From Meridianimarinicoccus zhengii (GTDB lineage: Bacteria > Pseudomonadota > Alphaproteobacteria > Rhodobacterales > Rhodobacteraceae): DNA of 64,000 nt. This document shows positions 43,527 through 51,772 of this stretch, in pieces (position 1 is the stretch's first letter; each line of letters opens with the position of its first letter). Made by a program: the position numbers and the translations under genes. The notes below the pieces were generated by a model, which saw only the letters and a program-made list of their open reading frames with translations, was not told the DNA's origin and did no database searches. The stretch lies in NCBI RefSeq assembly GCF_003254465.1, contig NZ_QDFI01000006.1, positions 1-64,000 of the forward strand. Reading direction: 5' to 3'.

Positions 43527-43804
43527 TGGAAGCGACGGATGTCCCAAGCCTGCCACGCGGCGTGCGCACGCGCTTCGACGATGTGCGCGGCGTCTGGGTG
43601 CTGCTGGCGCCGGAACGGGTGCTGATGCTGGACGAGATCGGGCTGGCGATCCTGGACGAAGTGGACGGCACGCGCGATTTCGGGACCATCACCGCTATGC
43701 TGGCCGCGCGGTACGACGCGCCCGCCGACCGGATCGCGGCGGATGCAGCGCGGTTCCTTGGCGGGCTGCGCAACCGGCGGTTCCTGGACGTGGTGGCGGC
43801 ATGA
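43523..43804 (+). CDS. pqqD: PqqA-binding chaperone PqqD
   Basis: A 93-residue winged-helix peptide chaperone of the PqqD family. Recognisable are LPRGVRTRFDDVRGVWVLLA, PERVLMLDEIGLAILDEVDG and the C-terminal FLGGLRNRRFLDV. It binds PqqA and delivers it to PqqE. The ATG at 43523 overlaps the pqqC stop; ATG 43526 is equally possible. Its stop overlaps the pqqE start, so chaperone and radical-SAM enzyme are translationally coupled. Confidence 0.93.
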   Translation: MMEATDVPSLPRGVRTRFDDVRGVWVLLAPERVLMLDEIGLAILDEVDGTRDFGTITAMLAARYDAPADRIAADAARFLGGLRNRRFLDVVAA

Positions 43805-44895
43805 TCGGGATCGCGCGCCCTATCGCCATGCTGGCGGAACTGACCCATCGCTGCCCGCTGTCCTGCCCCTATTGCTCCAATCCGGTGGAGTTGACCCACA
43901 AGGCCGGCGAATTGCCGACCGAGGTCTGGGTGGATGTCTTCGCGCAGGCCGCGGCGATGGGCGTGTTGCAAGTGCACCTGTCGGGGGGCGAGCCCGCGTC
44001 GCGGCGCGATCTGGAAGAGCTGGTCGCGGCCGCGGCGGGCGCGGGGCTGTATACGAACCTCATCACGTCCGGGATCGGGCTGACGCGGGACCGGCTTTTG
44101 GCGCTGGAGGCCGCGGGGCTGGACCATGTGCAACTGTCCTTGCAGGGCACCGACGCGGCCATGGCCGACGCGATCGGCGGCTATCGCGGTGGGTTCGATC
44201 GCAAGATGGAGGTCGCGGGCTGGATAAGCGACATCGGCTTTCCCCTGACGCTGAACTTCGTGATGCACCGGCGCAACCTGCACCAGTTGCCCCGCGCGCT
44301 GGAAATGGCCGAGGAGATGGGCGCGCGGCGGATCGAGGTGGCCACGGTGCAGTTCCACGGCTGGGCCATCAGGAACACCGGCACACTGATGCCCACGCTG
44401 GAACAGGCGCGGGAGGCTGACGCGATGGTGCGCGACGCGCGCGCGCGGCTGGGCGGGCGGCTGGTGATCGACTATGTTCCGGCGGATTACCATGCGGAGT
44501 TTCCGAAACGTTGCATGGGGGGCTGGGGGTCGTCCGGGTTCAACGTGATGCCGGACGGCACCGTCCTGCCTTGCCACGCGGCGCAGACGATCCCGCATCT
44601 GAGCTTCGACCGGGTGCAGGACCGGCCGCTTGCCGAGATCTGGTACGAGGGTGCGGCGTTCAACGCCTATCGCGGGACCGACTGGATGCAGGAGCCGTGC
44701 TGCAGTTGCAACCGGCGCGAGATCGATTTCGGCGGCTGCCGCTGCCAGGCGCTGGCGCTGGCGGGGGATGCGTCGGCGACCGACCCGGTGTGCAGCCGCT
44801 CGCCTCACCGCGACAAGGTGCGCGCGCTGGCAGATGCGGCGGCGGCGGACGCGGGGGCGGCGCTGGTGTACCGGACCTTCGCGCCGGTGCCATAG
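43801..44895 (+). CDS. pqqE: Radical SAM PqqA peptide cyclase PqqE
   Basis: A 364-residue radical-SAM/SPASM enzyme. The SAM cluster motif is CPLSCPYC (about 18-25) and the GGEP motif follows. The C-terminal SPASM cysteines appear in KRCMGGWG, TVLPCHAAQT, EPCCSCNRRE and FGGCRCQ. It makes the Glu-Tyr carbon-carbon bond in PqqA. It is the last pqq gene here; no pqqF protease follows, and no PQQ-dependent dehydrogenase is in the window, so users of the cofactor must be encoded elsewhere. Confidence 0.95.
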   Translation: MIGIARPIAMLAELTHRCPLSCPYCSNPVELTHKAGELPTEVWVDVFAQAAAMGVLQVHLSGGEPASRRDLEELVAAAAGAGLYTNLITSGIGLTRDRLLALEAAGLDHVQLSLQGTDAAMADAIGGYRGGFDRKMEVAGWISDIGFPLTLNFVMHRRNLHQLPRALEMAEEMGARRIEVATVQFHGWAIRNTGTLMPTLEQAREADAMVRDARARLGGRLVIDYVPADYHAEFPKRCMGGWGSSGFNVMPDGTVLPCHAAQTIPHLSFDRVQDRPLAEIWYEGAAFNAYRGTDWMQEPCCSCNRREIDFGGCRCQALALAGDASATDPVCSRSPHRDKVRALADAAAADAGAALVYRTFAPVP

Positions 44896-45038
44896 GCCCG
44901 GAAAGGCCGCATTTTTCCCGATCACGGATGCGTCAGCGGCCATGACAGCCGCCGGCCCATGGCGTATCCCCCACCGGGTACCTAGATGGTATCCGGATTG
45001 CGCAGGACGGCATCTCGCCCCGGCGCCAGCGAAGGGAG

Positions 45039-47168
45039 ATGCGTGTGCGGCTTGTCCAGTTTCAGGTGCGGGATTTCCGGTCGGTCGATACCAGCGGATG
45101 GATGACGGTCGATGATGTCACGGCGCTGATCGGCGTGAACGAATCCGGCAAGACCAACCTTTTGTTGCCCCTGTGGAAGCTGAACCCTGCGCGCGAGGGC
45201 GAGATCGAGCCGACCTCGGACTATCCCAAGCCGAAATTCGGCGAGATCCGGGCCGATCCCGGCGCCTACTGGTTCATCGAGGCGGAATTCGTGCTGGGGC
45301 CGGTGGCGGAAAGGGTCGCGGGCCTGTCGGGTCTGCCGCTGACGGACGCGTCGCTGGTCCGGGTGCGGCGGTTCCATGACGGGCATTACGACCTGTATTT
45401 TCCCGAACATGCGGTCATCACGACCATGCCTGCGACGGATCTGGCTGCAATTCTTGGCCGGTCGCGCGCGCTGATCGACGAGGTGATGCCGCTGCGCGAT
45501 GAGGGCGCGGTCTATAATGCCGTGCTGGCCGAGATCGACGCGATCATGCGGGAATTGCACGATGGCGACGCGCGGGAGGCCGGGGCGCTGGCGGACATGC
45601 GCGACCGGATCATGGCGGCGCTGCCGCCCGAGCCGGACGAGAAAAGCGCGCTGGTGCCGCTGGTGCGGGATCTGGCGGCGGCACTGGTGCGCGAACAGTC
45701 GCGGCTGGAGGCCGTGCCGCCCCATGGCCGCGAAGGCGTGCGCGCGGCGGTGGTCAAGGCGCTGCCGAAATTCGTCTACTATTCCAATTACGGGAACCTC
45801 GATTCCGAGATCTACCTGCCCCATGTGGTCGAGAACCTCGAACGGGAGGATCTGGGCACCAAGGAGGCCGCGAAGGCGCGCACGCTGCGGGTGCTGTTCG
45901 GCTTCGTGCGGCTGAGCGCGCAGGAGATCCTCGATCTTGGCAGCGACGTGCTCAAGCCGTCGCAGGCGGAGCCGAAGCGGTCGGGCTGGTTCGGGCGATC
46001 GCAGAAGCAGCCCGACGAGAAGGACCTTGAAAAGATCGCGGAGCAGAAGCGGACCCGGTCTATCCTGCTGCAATCGGCAGGCACCGACCTGACGCGCAGC
46101 TTCAAGGACTGGTGGCAGCAGGGCGATTACCGGTTCCGGTTCGAGGCGGACGGGAATTTCTTTCGCATCTGGGTGTCGGACAGCCGCCGCCCGGCGGAGG
46201 TGGAGCTGGAGAACCGCTCCACCGGCCTGCAGTGGTTCCTGAGTTTCTACCTCGTGTTCCTGGTCGAAAGCAAAGGTGCGCACCGGGATGCGGTGCTGCT
46301 GCTGGACGAGCCGGGGGTGTCGTTGCACCCGTTGGCGCAGCGCGACCTTTCGGCGTTCTTCGAGCAGTTGGGGCGGACCAACCAGATCATCTATACCTCC
46401 CACTCGCCGTTCCTGGTGGAGGCGGATCGGCTTGACCGGGCGCGGAAGGTTTATGTGACCGGCGACGGCACGACCAAGGTCACTGCGCATCTGGGCGGGG
46501 CCGAGGGCACCGATACCCAGCGGGGTGCAGCCTATGCCGTGCAGTCGGCGCTGAACCTGAGCGTGGCCGAGGGGATGATGCCCGAATGCCTGCCGGTTCT
46601 TGTCAGGGGCCGGGCCGACCAGCATTACCTGACCGCGATCAAGACGCTGCTGCTGGGGGCGGGGCGGATCACGCCGAAGCGGGAGATCGTCTTCGCCCCC
46701 GCGGGCGGCACGCGCACGGCGCATATCATCGCCGAGATCCTGACGGGCCGGGAAGACGCGTTGCCGCGCGTGCTGCTGGACGGCGACGCGGAGGGCGTGG
46801 CGATGGGCGATGCGCTGCGCGCGGACATCTACCGCGACCTGCCCGGCCGGGTGCTGGACGTAGCCGCGCTGGTGGGCATGGACGGTGCCACGGTCGAGGA
46901 CCTGTTCCCGCGCCGGTTCCTAGCCGAGGAGATGGACCGGATCGAGCGCACGGCGGAACTGCGGCTGTTCGACATCGTGAAGCCGGACCGGCCCTTCGTG
47001 GCGCAGGTGGATGCCTGGGCGGCGGAGCAGGGGCTGAAGCTGGCGTCGGAATGGCGCGAGGACCTGGCCCTGCGGGCCAAGCGCCGGGCCCTGCAGATCG
47101 GGGTGGCGGCGTTTGACGGCGACATGGCCGCCTGCTGGGTGGCGGTGTTCGCGCAGCTTGACGGGTAG
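45039..47168 (+). CDS. OLD-like AAA ATPase with degenerate Toprim-like C-terminus
   Basis: A 709-residue ABC/SMC-type ATPase of the OLD class. Walker A is LIGVNESGKTNLL (about 31), Walker B is VLLLDEPGVSLHP (about 420) and the H-loop is IYTSHSPFLVEAD (about 450). The long central region is predominantly helical (about 130-350). The C-terminal part (about 515-640) resembles a Toprim domain, with LPVLVRGRADQHYL where the catalytic Glu should be (Arg instead) and LLDGDAEG for the DxD motif. RBS AGGGAG precedes the ATG. It stands alone, without a helicase or reverse-transcriptase partner, so a defence role is possible but unproven. Confidence 0.78.
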   Translation: MRVRLVQFQVRDFRSVDTSGWMTVDDVTALIGVNESGKTNLLLPLWKLNPAREGEIEPTSDYPKPKFGEIRADPGAYWFIEAEFVLGPVAERVAGLSGLPLTDASLVRVRRFHDGHYDLYFPEHAVITTMPATDLAAILGRSRALIDEVMPLRDEGAVYNAVLAEIDAIMRELHDGDAREAGALADMRDRIMAALPPEPDEKSALVPLVRDLAAALVREQSRLEAVPPHGREGVRAAVVKALPKFVYYSNYGNLDSEIYLPHVVENLEREDLGTKEAAKARTLRVLFGFVRLSAQEILDLGSDVLKPSQAEPKRSGWFGRSQKQPDEKDLEKIAEQKRTRSILLQSAGTDLTRSFKDWWQQGDYRFRFEADGNFFRIWVSDSRRPAEVELENRSTGLQWFLSFYLVFLVESKGAHRDAVLLLDEPGVSLHPLAQRDLSAFFEQLGRTNQIIYTSHSPFLVEADRLDRARKVYVTGDGTTKVTAHLGGAEGTDTQRGAAYAVQSALNLSVAEGMMPECLPVLVRGRADQHYLTAIKTLLLGAGRITPKREIVFAPAGGTRTAHIIAEILTGREDALPRVLLDGDAEGVAMGDALRADIYRDLPGRVLDVAALVGMDGATVEDLFPRRFLAEEMDRIERTAELRLFDIVKPDRPFVAQVDAWAAEQGLKLASEWREDLALRAKRRALQIGVAAFDGDMAACWVAVFAQLDG

Positions 47169-47208
47169 CGCCCTTGTGTCCGGCGGCGGGACGCGGGAAG
47201 CTGCCGCA

Positions 47209-47580
47209 ATGGCACCCGATCCCGATGACCCACGGCTGCGTATCCGCATCGTCTTTGGCGATGGCGCTGTCATGGGGCCGGGCAAGGCCGACCTGCTGGA
47301 ACGGATCGGGCGTTGCGGGTCCATCGCCGGGGCAGGGCGCGAGATGGGCATGAGCTACAAGCGCGCGTGGGAACTGGTGGGCACGCTGAACGCGATGTTC
47401 GCGGGGCCGCTGGTGGACAGCACGCGCGGCGGGACGGGCGGCGGCGGGGCCGCACTGACCGACCTTGGGCGCGCGGTGCTCGGGCAGTATCGCGCGTTGG
47501 AGGCGGAGGCCGCCGCGGGCGGGGCCGCGCGTCTGGCCGAGTTGCAGGCGGCGCGGCGGGATATTCCCGGTGGGAAATAA
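47209..47580 (+). CDS. ModE-type winged-helix regulator (DNA-binding domain only)
   Basis: A 123-residue protein matching the N-terminal LysR-like winged helix of ModE: LERIGRCGSIAGAGREMGMS with YKRAWELVGTLNAMF, then a GGTGGGGAALTDLG wing. The C-terminal Mop molybdate-binding domains of full ModE are absent, so sensing must be indirect or via another protein. It sits directly upstream of modABC and probably regulates them through the dyad at 47606-47631. The start ATG begins the conserved region; an upstream extension overlaps the preceding gene. Confidence 0.85.
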   Translation: MAPDPDDPRLRIRIVFGDGAVMGPGKADLLERIGRCGSIAGAGREMGMSYKRAWELVGTLNAMFAGPLVDSTRGGTGGGGAALTDLGRAVLGQYRALEAEAAAGGAARLAELQAARRDIPGGK

Positions 47581-47605
47581 CGGTTGACCGTGCCTGTGCC
47601 ACCGG

Positions 47606-47631
47606 GCGATATTTTCGGTGAAACATATTGC
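47606..47631. promoter_or_regulatory. Candidate molybdenum-responsive (Mo-box-like) dyad
   Basis: GCGATAT and ATATTGC are 7-base arms with one mismatch, separated by 12 bases. This resembles the CGNTATAT-spacer-ATATNNCG layout of ModE sites. It lies between modE and the preferred modA start. If modA instead starts at the TTG at 47584, the site would be inside the gene. Confidence 0.4.
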
Positions 47632-47646
47632 CGTTGGACCCTGCCC

Positions 47647-48411
47647 GTGTCAGCGCCGTTCCGCCTGATCCTTGCCCTCATGCTGTGCCTTGCGGGTCCT
47701 GCCGCTGCGCGGGCCGACACCGCGCTTGTGGCGGTCGCGGCCAATTTCGCCGAAACGGCGGACGCGCTGCTGCCCGCGTTCCGGGACGCGACGGGGCACG
47801 ATCTGGAGATCACGACCGGGTCCACGGGCAAGCTTTACGCCCAGATCAAAGCGGGTGCGCCGTTTGACGTGCTGCTGTCGGCGGATGCGGCGACGCCCGC
47901 GCGGCTTCTGGACGAAGGGCGCGCGGTGGCGGGTAGCGGCTTCACCTATGCAGTGGGGCGGCTGACGCTGTGGAGCGCAGATCCCGCGCGGATCGGCGGT
48001 GACGGGCGCGCGGCGCTGGCGGACCCCGGCCTGCGCTTCGTCGCCATCGCCAACCCGGACCTAGCGCCCTACGGCATCGCGGCACGGGAAGCGCTGCAAT
48101 CGCTGGGCCTGTGGGAGGCGCTGCAACCGAAGATCGTGATGGGCCAGAATATCGGCCAGACCCATGCCATGGTTGCCACTGGCGCGGCGGAGATCGGGTT
48201 CGTGGCATTGTCGGCGGTGCTGAGCCCGCGCGCAGAGACCAAGGGCAGCCATTGGGACGTGCCGCAGGCGATGTATGCGCCGATCCGGCAGGATGCGGTG
48301 CTGCTGACTGCGGGCGCGGATAATGCGGCGGCGCGCGCGTTCCTCGATTTCCTGCGCGGGCAGGAGGCGGCGGCGGTGATCGACCGCTTCGGCTACGGAG
48401 CGGCGGAATGA
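47647..48411 (+). CDS. modA: Molybdate ABC transporter substrate-binding protein ModA
   Basis: A 254-residue periplasmic binding protein. With the GTG start chosen here, MSAPFRLILALMLCLAGPAA is a normal signal peptide ending ARA. A TTG 21 codons upstream (47584) keeps the frame open but gives an unusually long leader. Ligand-site segments VAANFAETADALLPAF, TGSTGKLYAQIKAGAPFDV and NIGQTHAMVATGAAEIGFV match ModA. Its stop overlaps the modB start. Confidence 0.9.
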   Translation: MSAPFRLILALMLCLAGPAAARADTALVAVAANFAETADALLPAFRDATGHDLEITTGSTGKLYAQIKAGAPFDVLLSADAATPARLLDEGRAVAGSGFTYAVGRLTLWSADPARIGGDGRAALADPGLRFVAIANPDLAPYGIAAREALQSLGLWEALQPKIVMGQNIGQTHAMVATGAAEIGFVALSAVLSPRAETKGSHWDVPQAMYAPIRQDAVLLTAGADNAAARAFLDFLRGQEAAAVIDRFGYGAAE

Positions 48412-49088
48412 TGGCGCTGCCCGATCTTGGCCCCCTGTGGCTGACGGCGCAACTGGCGGGGGTGACGACGCTGGTGCTGCTGGTCGTCGGTACGCCCGTC
48501 GCGTGGTGGCTGGCGCAGACACGGTCGCGGCTGAAACCGGCGGTGGAGGCGGTGACGGCCCTGCCGCTCGTGCTTCCGCCGACGGTGCTGGGGTTCTACC
48601 TTCTGGTGTTTCTCAACCCCTCGGCGCCGCTGGGCGGGCTGTGGCTGTCGGCCACGGGATCGACGCTGACATTTTCCTTTACGGGGCTGGTCGTGGCGTC
48701 GGCGATCTATTCGCTGCCTTTCATGGTGCAGCCCCTGCAAGCCGCGTTCGAGGTCGTGGGACGCGCGCCGCTGGAGGCCGCGGCGTCCCTGCGCGCGGGG
48801 CCGTGGGACGCGTTCTTCACGGTGGCGACGCCCATGGCGCTGCGCGGCTACCTGACGGCGGTGGTGCTGACCTTCGCCCATACGGTCGGCGAGTTCGGCG
48901 TGGTGCTGATGGTGGGGGGCAACATTCCGGGCCGCACCAAGGTCGTGTCGATCCAGATCTACGAGGCGGTGGAGACCATCGACTATGCCACCGCGCACGG
49001 TCTGGCGGCGATCCTGCTGGTGTTTTCCTTCGTGGTGCTGCTGGGGGTCTACACGGTCAACCGCCGCTTCCCGGTCCATGTGGGGTAA
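48408..49088 (+). CDS. modB: Molybdate ABC transporter permease ModB
   Basis: A 226-residue inner-membrane permease with five to six hydrophobic segments. The ABC-interacting EAA loop is EAAASLRAGPWDAFFTVATPM (about 122-142), and GEFGVVLMVGGNIPGRT is typical of molybdate and sulfate permeases. Two consecutive ATG codons (48408 and 48411) could serve as start. It is followed after three bases by modC. Confidence 0.94.
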   Translation: MMALPDLGPLWLTAQLAGVTTLVLLVVGTPVAWWLAQTRSRLKPAVEAVTALPLVLPPTVLGFYLLVFLNPSAPLGGLWLSATGSTLTFSFTGLVVASAIYSLPFMVQPLQAAFEVVGRAPLEAAASLRAGPWDAFFTVATPMALRGYLTAVVLTFAHTVGEFGVVLMVGGNIPGRTKVVSIQIYEAVETIDYATAHGLAAILLVFSFVVLLGVYTVNRRFPVHVG

Positions 49089-49091
49089 GCC

Positions 49092-50189
49092 ATGGGCGAT
49101 CTGACGCTCGACGTGGCGCTGCGGTTCCCGGCCTTTTCGCTGGCGGTGGCGCAGGTCTTTCCCGGCAAGGGGATCGCCGCGCTGTTCGGCCCGTCCGGCT
49201 GCGGCAAGTCCACGCTTCTGCGGATCATCGCTGGGCTGGAGCGCGGGGCCGCGGGCCGGGTGACGCACGGCGACATGGTCTGGCAGGGTCCGGGGGTGTT
49301 CGTGCCGCCGCACCGGCGCGGCGTGGGGTATGTGTTCCAGGATGCGCGTCTCTTTCCGCATCTGACCGCGTTGGACAACCTGCGCTATGCCGACCGGCGG
49401 GCACGCGGGGTTCAGGCGGGATACGGGTTCGATGACGTGGTCGACATGCTGGACCTCGCACCCCTGTTCGACCGGCGCGCGGGGCAGTTGTCGGGCGGGG
49501 AACGGCAGCGGGTGGCCATTGGGCGGACCCTGCTGGCGCGGCCCCGGTGGCTGTTGATGGACGAACCGCTCGCGGCGCTCGACACAAGGCGCAAGGGCGA
49601 GATCCTGCCCTATATCGCGCGGCTGCCCGCCGCCTTCGGCGTGCCGGTGATCTATGTCACCCATGCGCTGGAAGAGGTGACGCAGGTCTGCGACCGTATC
49701 GTGGCGCTGGCCGGGGGCCGGGTCGTCGCCACCGGCGGCGTGGCCGAAGTGCTGGAGCGGCTCGATCTGGCCGACGTGCAGGGCCGGTTCGAGGCGGGGA
49801 CCGTGCTGGAGGGGCGCATCGGGGCGCAGGACGCGGGCCTGCACCTGACGCGCGTGGACCTGCGCGGGGGCGGGGCGATCGAGGTGCCGCAGATCGGGCT
49901 GGCGACCGGGCAGGCGGTGCGGCTGCGGGTGCGGGCGCGGGACGTGTCGCTGGCGCTGGCGCGGCCTTCGGGGCTGAGCATCCGCAACATGCTGGACGCG
50001 ACGGTGCTGCGGATCGACCCGGAACAGGCCTCGGCCTTTGCCGAGGTGCTGCTCGATCTGGGCGGGCAGCACCTGCGCGCGCGGGTGACGCGGGCGGCGG
50101 TGGCCGATCTGGCGCTTGTGCCGGGTCAGCCCGTGGTGGCGCTGGTCAAGGCGGTGTCCTTCGACCGGCAGGCGCTGCCGCGCGGGTGA
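49092..50189 (+). CDS. modC: Molybdate ABC transporter ATP-binding protein ModC
   Basis: A 365-residue ATPase. Walker A is FGPSGCGKSTLLRII (about 33), signature LSGGERQRVAIGR (about 134) and Walker B WLLMDEPLAALD (about 153). The C-terminal Mop/TOBE domain (about 295-360, with GLSIRNMLDATVLRI) binds molybdate and is the hallmark of ModC. It completes the modABC importer. Molybdate is needed for molybdopterin enzymes, for example a sulfite dehydrogenase acting on the product of the neighbouring sulfonate pathway. Confidence 0.94.
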   Translation: MGDLTLDVALRFPAFSLAVAQVFPGKGIAALFGPSGCGKSTLLRIIAGLERGAAGRVTHGDMVWQGPGVFVPPHRRGVGYVFQDARLFPHLTALDNLRYADRRARGVQAGYGFDDVVDMLDLAPLFDRRAGQLSGGERQRVAIGRTLLARPRWLLMDEPLAALDTRRKGEILPYIARLPAAFGVPVIYVTHALEEVTQVCDRIVALAGGRVVATGGVAEVLERLDLADVQGRFEAGTVLEGRIGAQDAGLHLTRVDLRGGGAIEVPQIGLATGQAVRLRVRARDVSLALARPSGLSIRNMLDATVLRIDPEQASAFAEVLLDLGGQHLRARVTRAAVADLALVPGQPVVALVKAVSFDRQALPRG

Positions 50190-50269
50190 CGGCGCGGCGT
50201 CTACTGGATCGCGTGGGGCGCGCGTCGGGTCTGGATGCGTCCCGGCCCGCATCCGGCACGTGACGTGGA

Positions 50270-50704
50270 TCAGCGCAGGATGTGGACCGAACACGGGGCC
50301 CGCCGGGCCACGCGTGCCGCGGTGGAGCCGAGGAAGTATTCCACCGCTGCCGGGTGATGCGCCGCCACGAGGATCAGGTCCGCCCCGATGTCGCGCGCGA
50401 CCTGCACGATCTGCATGCCGGGCTTTCCGCTTGCGATCCGGCAGTCCACGTCCGCGGCGCCCTGCGCCACCGCCTCGAGTTTCGCCAGCACCTTCTGCGA
50501 CAGGTGGTTTTCCGTCTTCACCGTGACGAATTCGGCGGCGAAGGCGGGTATCTGTTCCAGCACGGTCAGCAGGGTGATCCGCCCGCCGGGGGCAAGCATC
50601 CGCCGCGCGAAGGCGAGCTTGCGCGCCGCGGCGCCGTCGTGATCGAGCGCGACGGGGATCAGGATGTGGCGGGGAAGGTCGGGATCGTCGGCCATGTCCG
50701 TCAT
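50270..50704 (-). CDS. Universal stress protein (UspA) family protein
   Basis: A 144-residue UspA-fold protein with RHILIPVALDHDGAAARKLAF near the start, a central IASGKPGMQIVQVA and the end motif YFLGSTAARVARRAPCSV. The nucleotide-binding Gly pattern before it is partly altered (AAHHPAAVEYFLGS). It is downstream of, and likely co-transcribed with, the sulfite/sulfate exporter and suy genes, so it may help cope with the sulfite released. M4 is an alternative start. Confidence 0.87.
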   Translation of the reverse strand: MTDMADDPDLPRHILIPVALDHDGAAARKLAFARRMLAPGGRITLLTVLEQIPAFAAEFVTVKTENHLSQKVLAKLEAVAQGAADVDCRIASGKPGMQIVQVARDIGADLILVAAHHPAAVEYFLGSTAARVARRAPCSVHILR

Positions 50705-50722
50705 GGGGCGTGTCCTTTGCGC

Positions 50723-51772
50723 TCAGGGGGCGATGGGTAGCAGAGTCAGCGCAAGCGCCACGACCACCGCGAGAAACACGGTCTGGGTCACGATCATCGC
50801 CGCGGCGGACCGGCCGACCTTCAGGATCTCGGCCGGCTTTGTCTTCAGCCCCACGGCGGCGATGGCCGTCAGCAGCAGCCAGCCCGCGCCGTCCTGGGCG
50901 AAGGTCAGCACGAAGCGGGGCAGATCGACGGCGGAATTCAGCGTGGCCAGCGCCACGAAGCCGATCACGAAACCGGGGATCAGCGGCGGGCGGCTGCCAT
51001 CGGCGGCGGCCGTGTCGTCGCGGCTGCGCAGGATCAGCGCGGTGATGACCACCACGGGCGCCAGCATCGCCACGCGCAGCAGTTTGACCAGCGTGGCGGT
51101 TTCGCCCGCCTGTTCCGAGATCGAAAAGCCCGCGCCCACGACCTGCGCCACGTCATGCACCGTCGCGCCGATGTAGATGCCCGCGGTGACGTCGTCGAAG
51201 GCCAGCCAGCCGCTGAACATCGGGTAAAGGATCATCGCCACGGTGGACAGGACGGTGACGCCGACGACCGTGAACACCAGCCGGTCCTCGGATTTCTCGT
51301 CCTTGGGCAGCACGGCGGCGATGGCCATGGCGGCGGATGCGCCGCAGATCGCCACGGCCCCCGCCGACAGCACGGCGAAGCGGTAGCGGAAGCCGAAGAG
51401 ATGGGACACCGACAGGCCGAAGCCGATGGTGAGCGGCACCATTAGCACCACCAGCGCCACGATGGGCCAGCCGAGGGCCGCGACCATGTCGAAGCTGATG
51501 CGCAGGCCCAGAAGTGCCACGCCCGCCCGCAGCACCGTGCGCGCGCCGAAGGCGATGCCGGGCGCGCTGCGCGGGTCTTCGGACAAGAAGTTCATGGCGA
51601 TGCCGAACAGCAGCGCCAGCAGCATCGCGGGTGCGCCGTAATGTTCCGACACGAATTGGCTGGCCATTGCGATCACCACGGCCAGCAGCAGCCCCGGCAC
51701 GATCTTGCGCAGACGCGTCTGCCAGCCGGCCATCATGCCCGCGTCCGTGGTTCCGGTCGTGTCATCGGCCAT
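50723..51772 (-). CDS. suyZ: Putative sulfite/sulfate exporter of the YeiH/PSE family (SuyZ-like)
   Basis: A 349-residue membrane protein with about ten hydrophobic segments, of the UPF0324 (YeiH) family. Landmarks are LRAGVALLGLRISFDMVAALG, AICGASAAMAIAAVLP and GATVHDVAQVVGAGFSIS. In Paracoccus a member named SuyZ lies with suyAB and is thought to export sulfate or sulfite from sulfolactate breakdown. Here it directly follows the ComC-like gene, overlapping it by 11 bases, in the same operon as suyB and suyA, which supports the same role. Confidence 0.82.
   Translation of the reverse strand: MADDTTGTTDAGMMAGWQTRLRKIVPGLLLAVVIAMASQFVSEHYGAPAMLLALLFGIAMNFLSEDPRSAPGIAFGARTVLRAGVALLGLRISFDMVAALGWPIVALVVLMVPLTIGFGLSVSHLFGFRYRFAVLSAGAVAICGASAAMAIAAVLPKDEKSEDRLVFTVVGVTVLSTVAMILYPMFSGWLAFDDVTAGIYIGATVHDVAQVVGAGFSISEQAGETATLVKLLRVAMLAPVVVITALILRSRDDTAAADGSRPPLIPGFVIGFVALATLNSAVDLPRFVLTFAQDGAGWLLLTAIAAVGLKTKPAEILKVGRSAAAMIVTQTVFLAVVVALALTLLPIAP

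Noticed and set aside
44894-44920. Terminator after pqqE
   Set aside because: Only a four-pair GGCC stem precedes a short T stretch; too weak to list as a feature.
45039-47168. Gabija GajA subunit
   Set aside because: No GajB-type helicase gene is adjacent, and the Toprim Glu is missing, so the Gabija system cannot be claimed.
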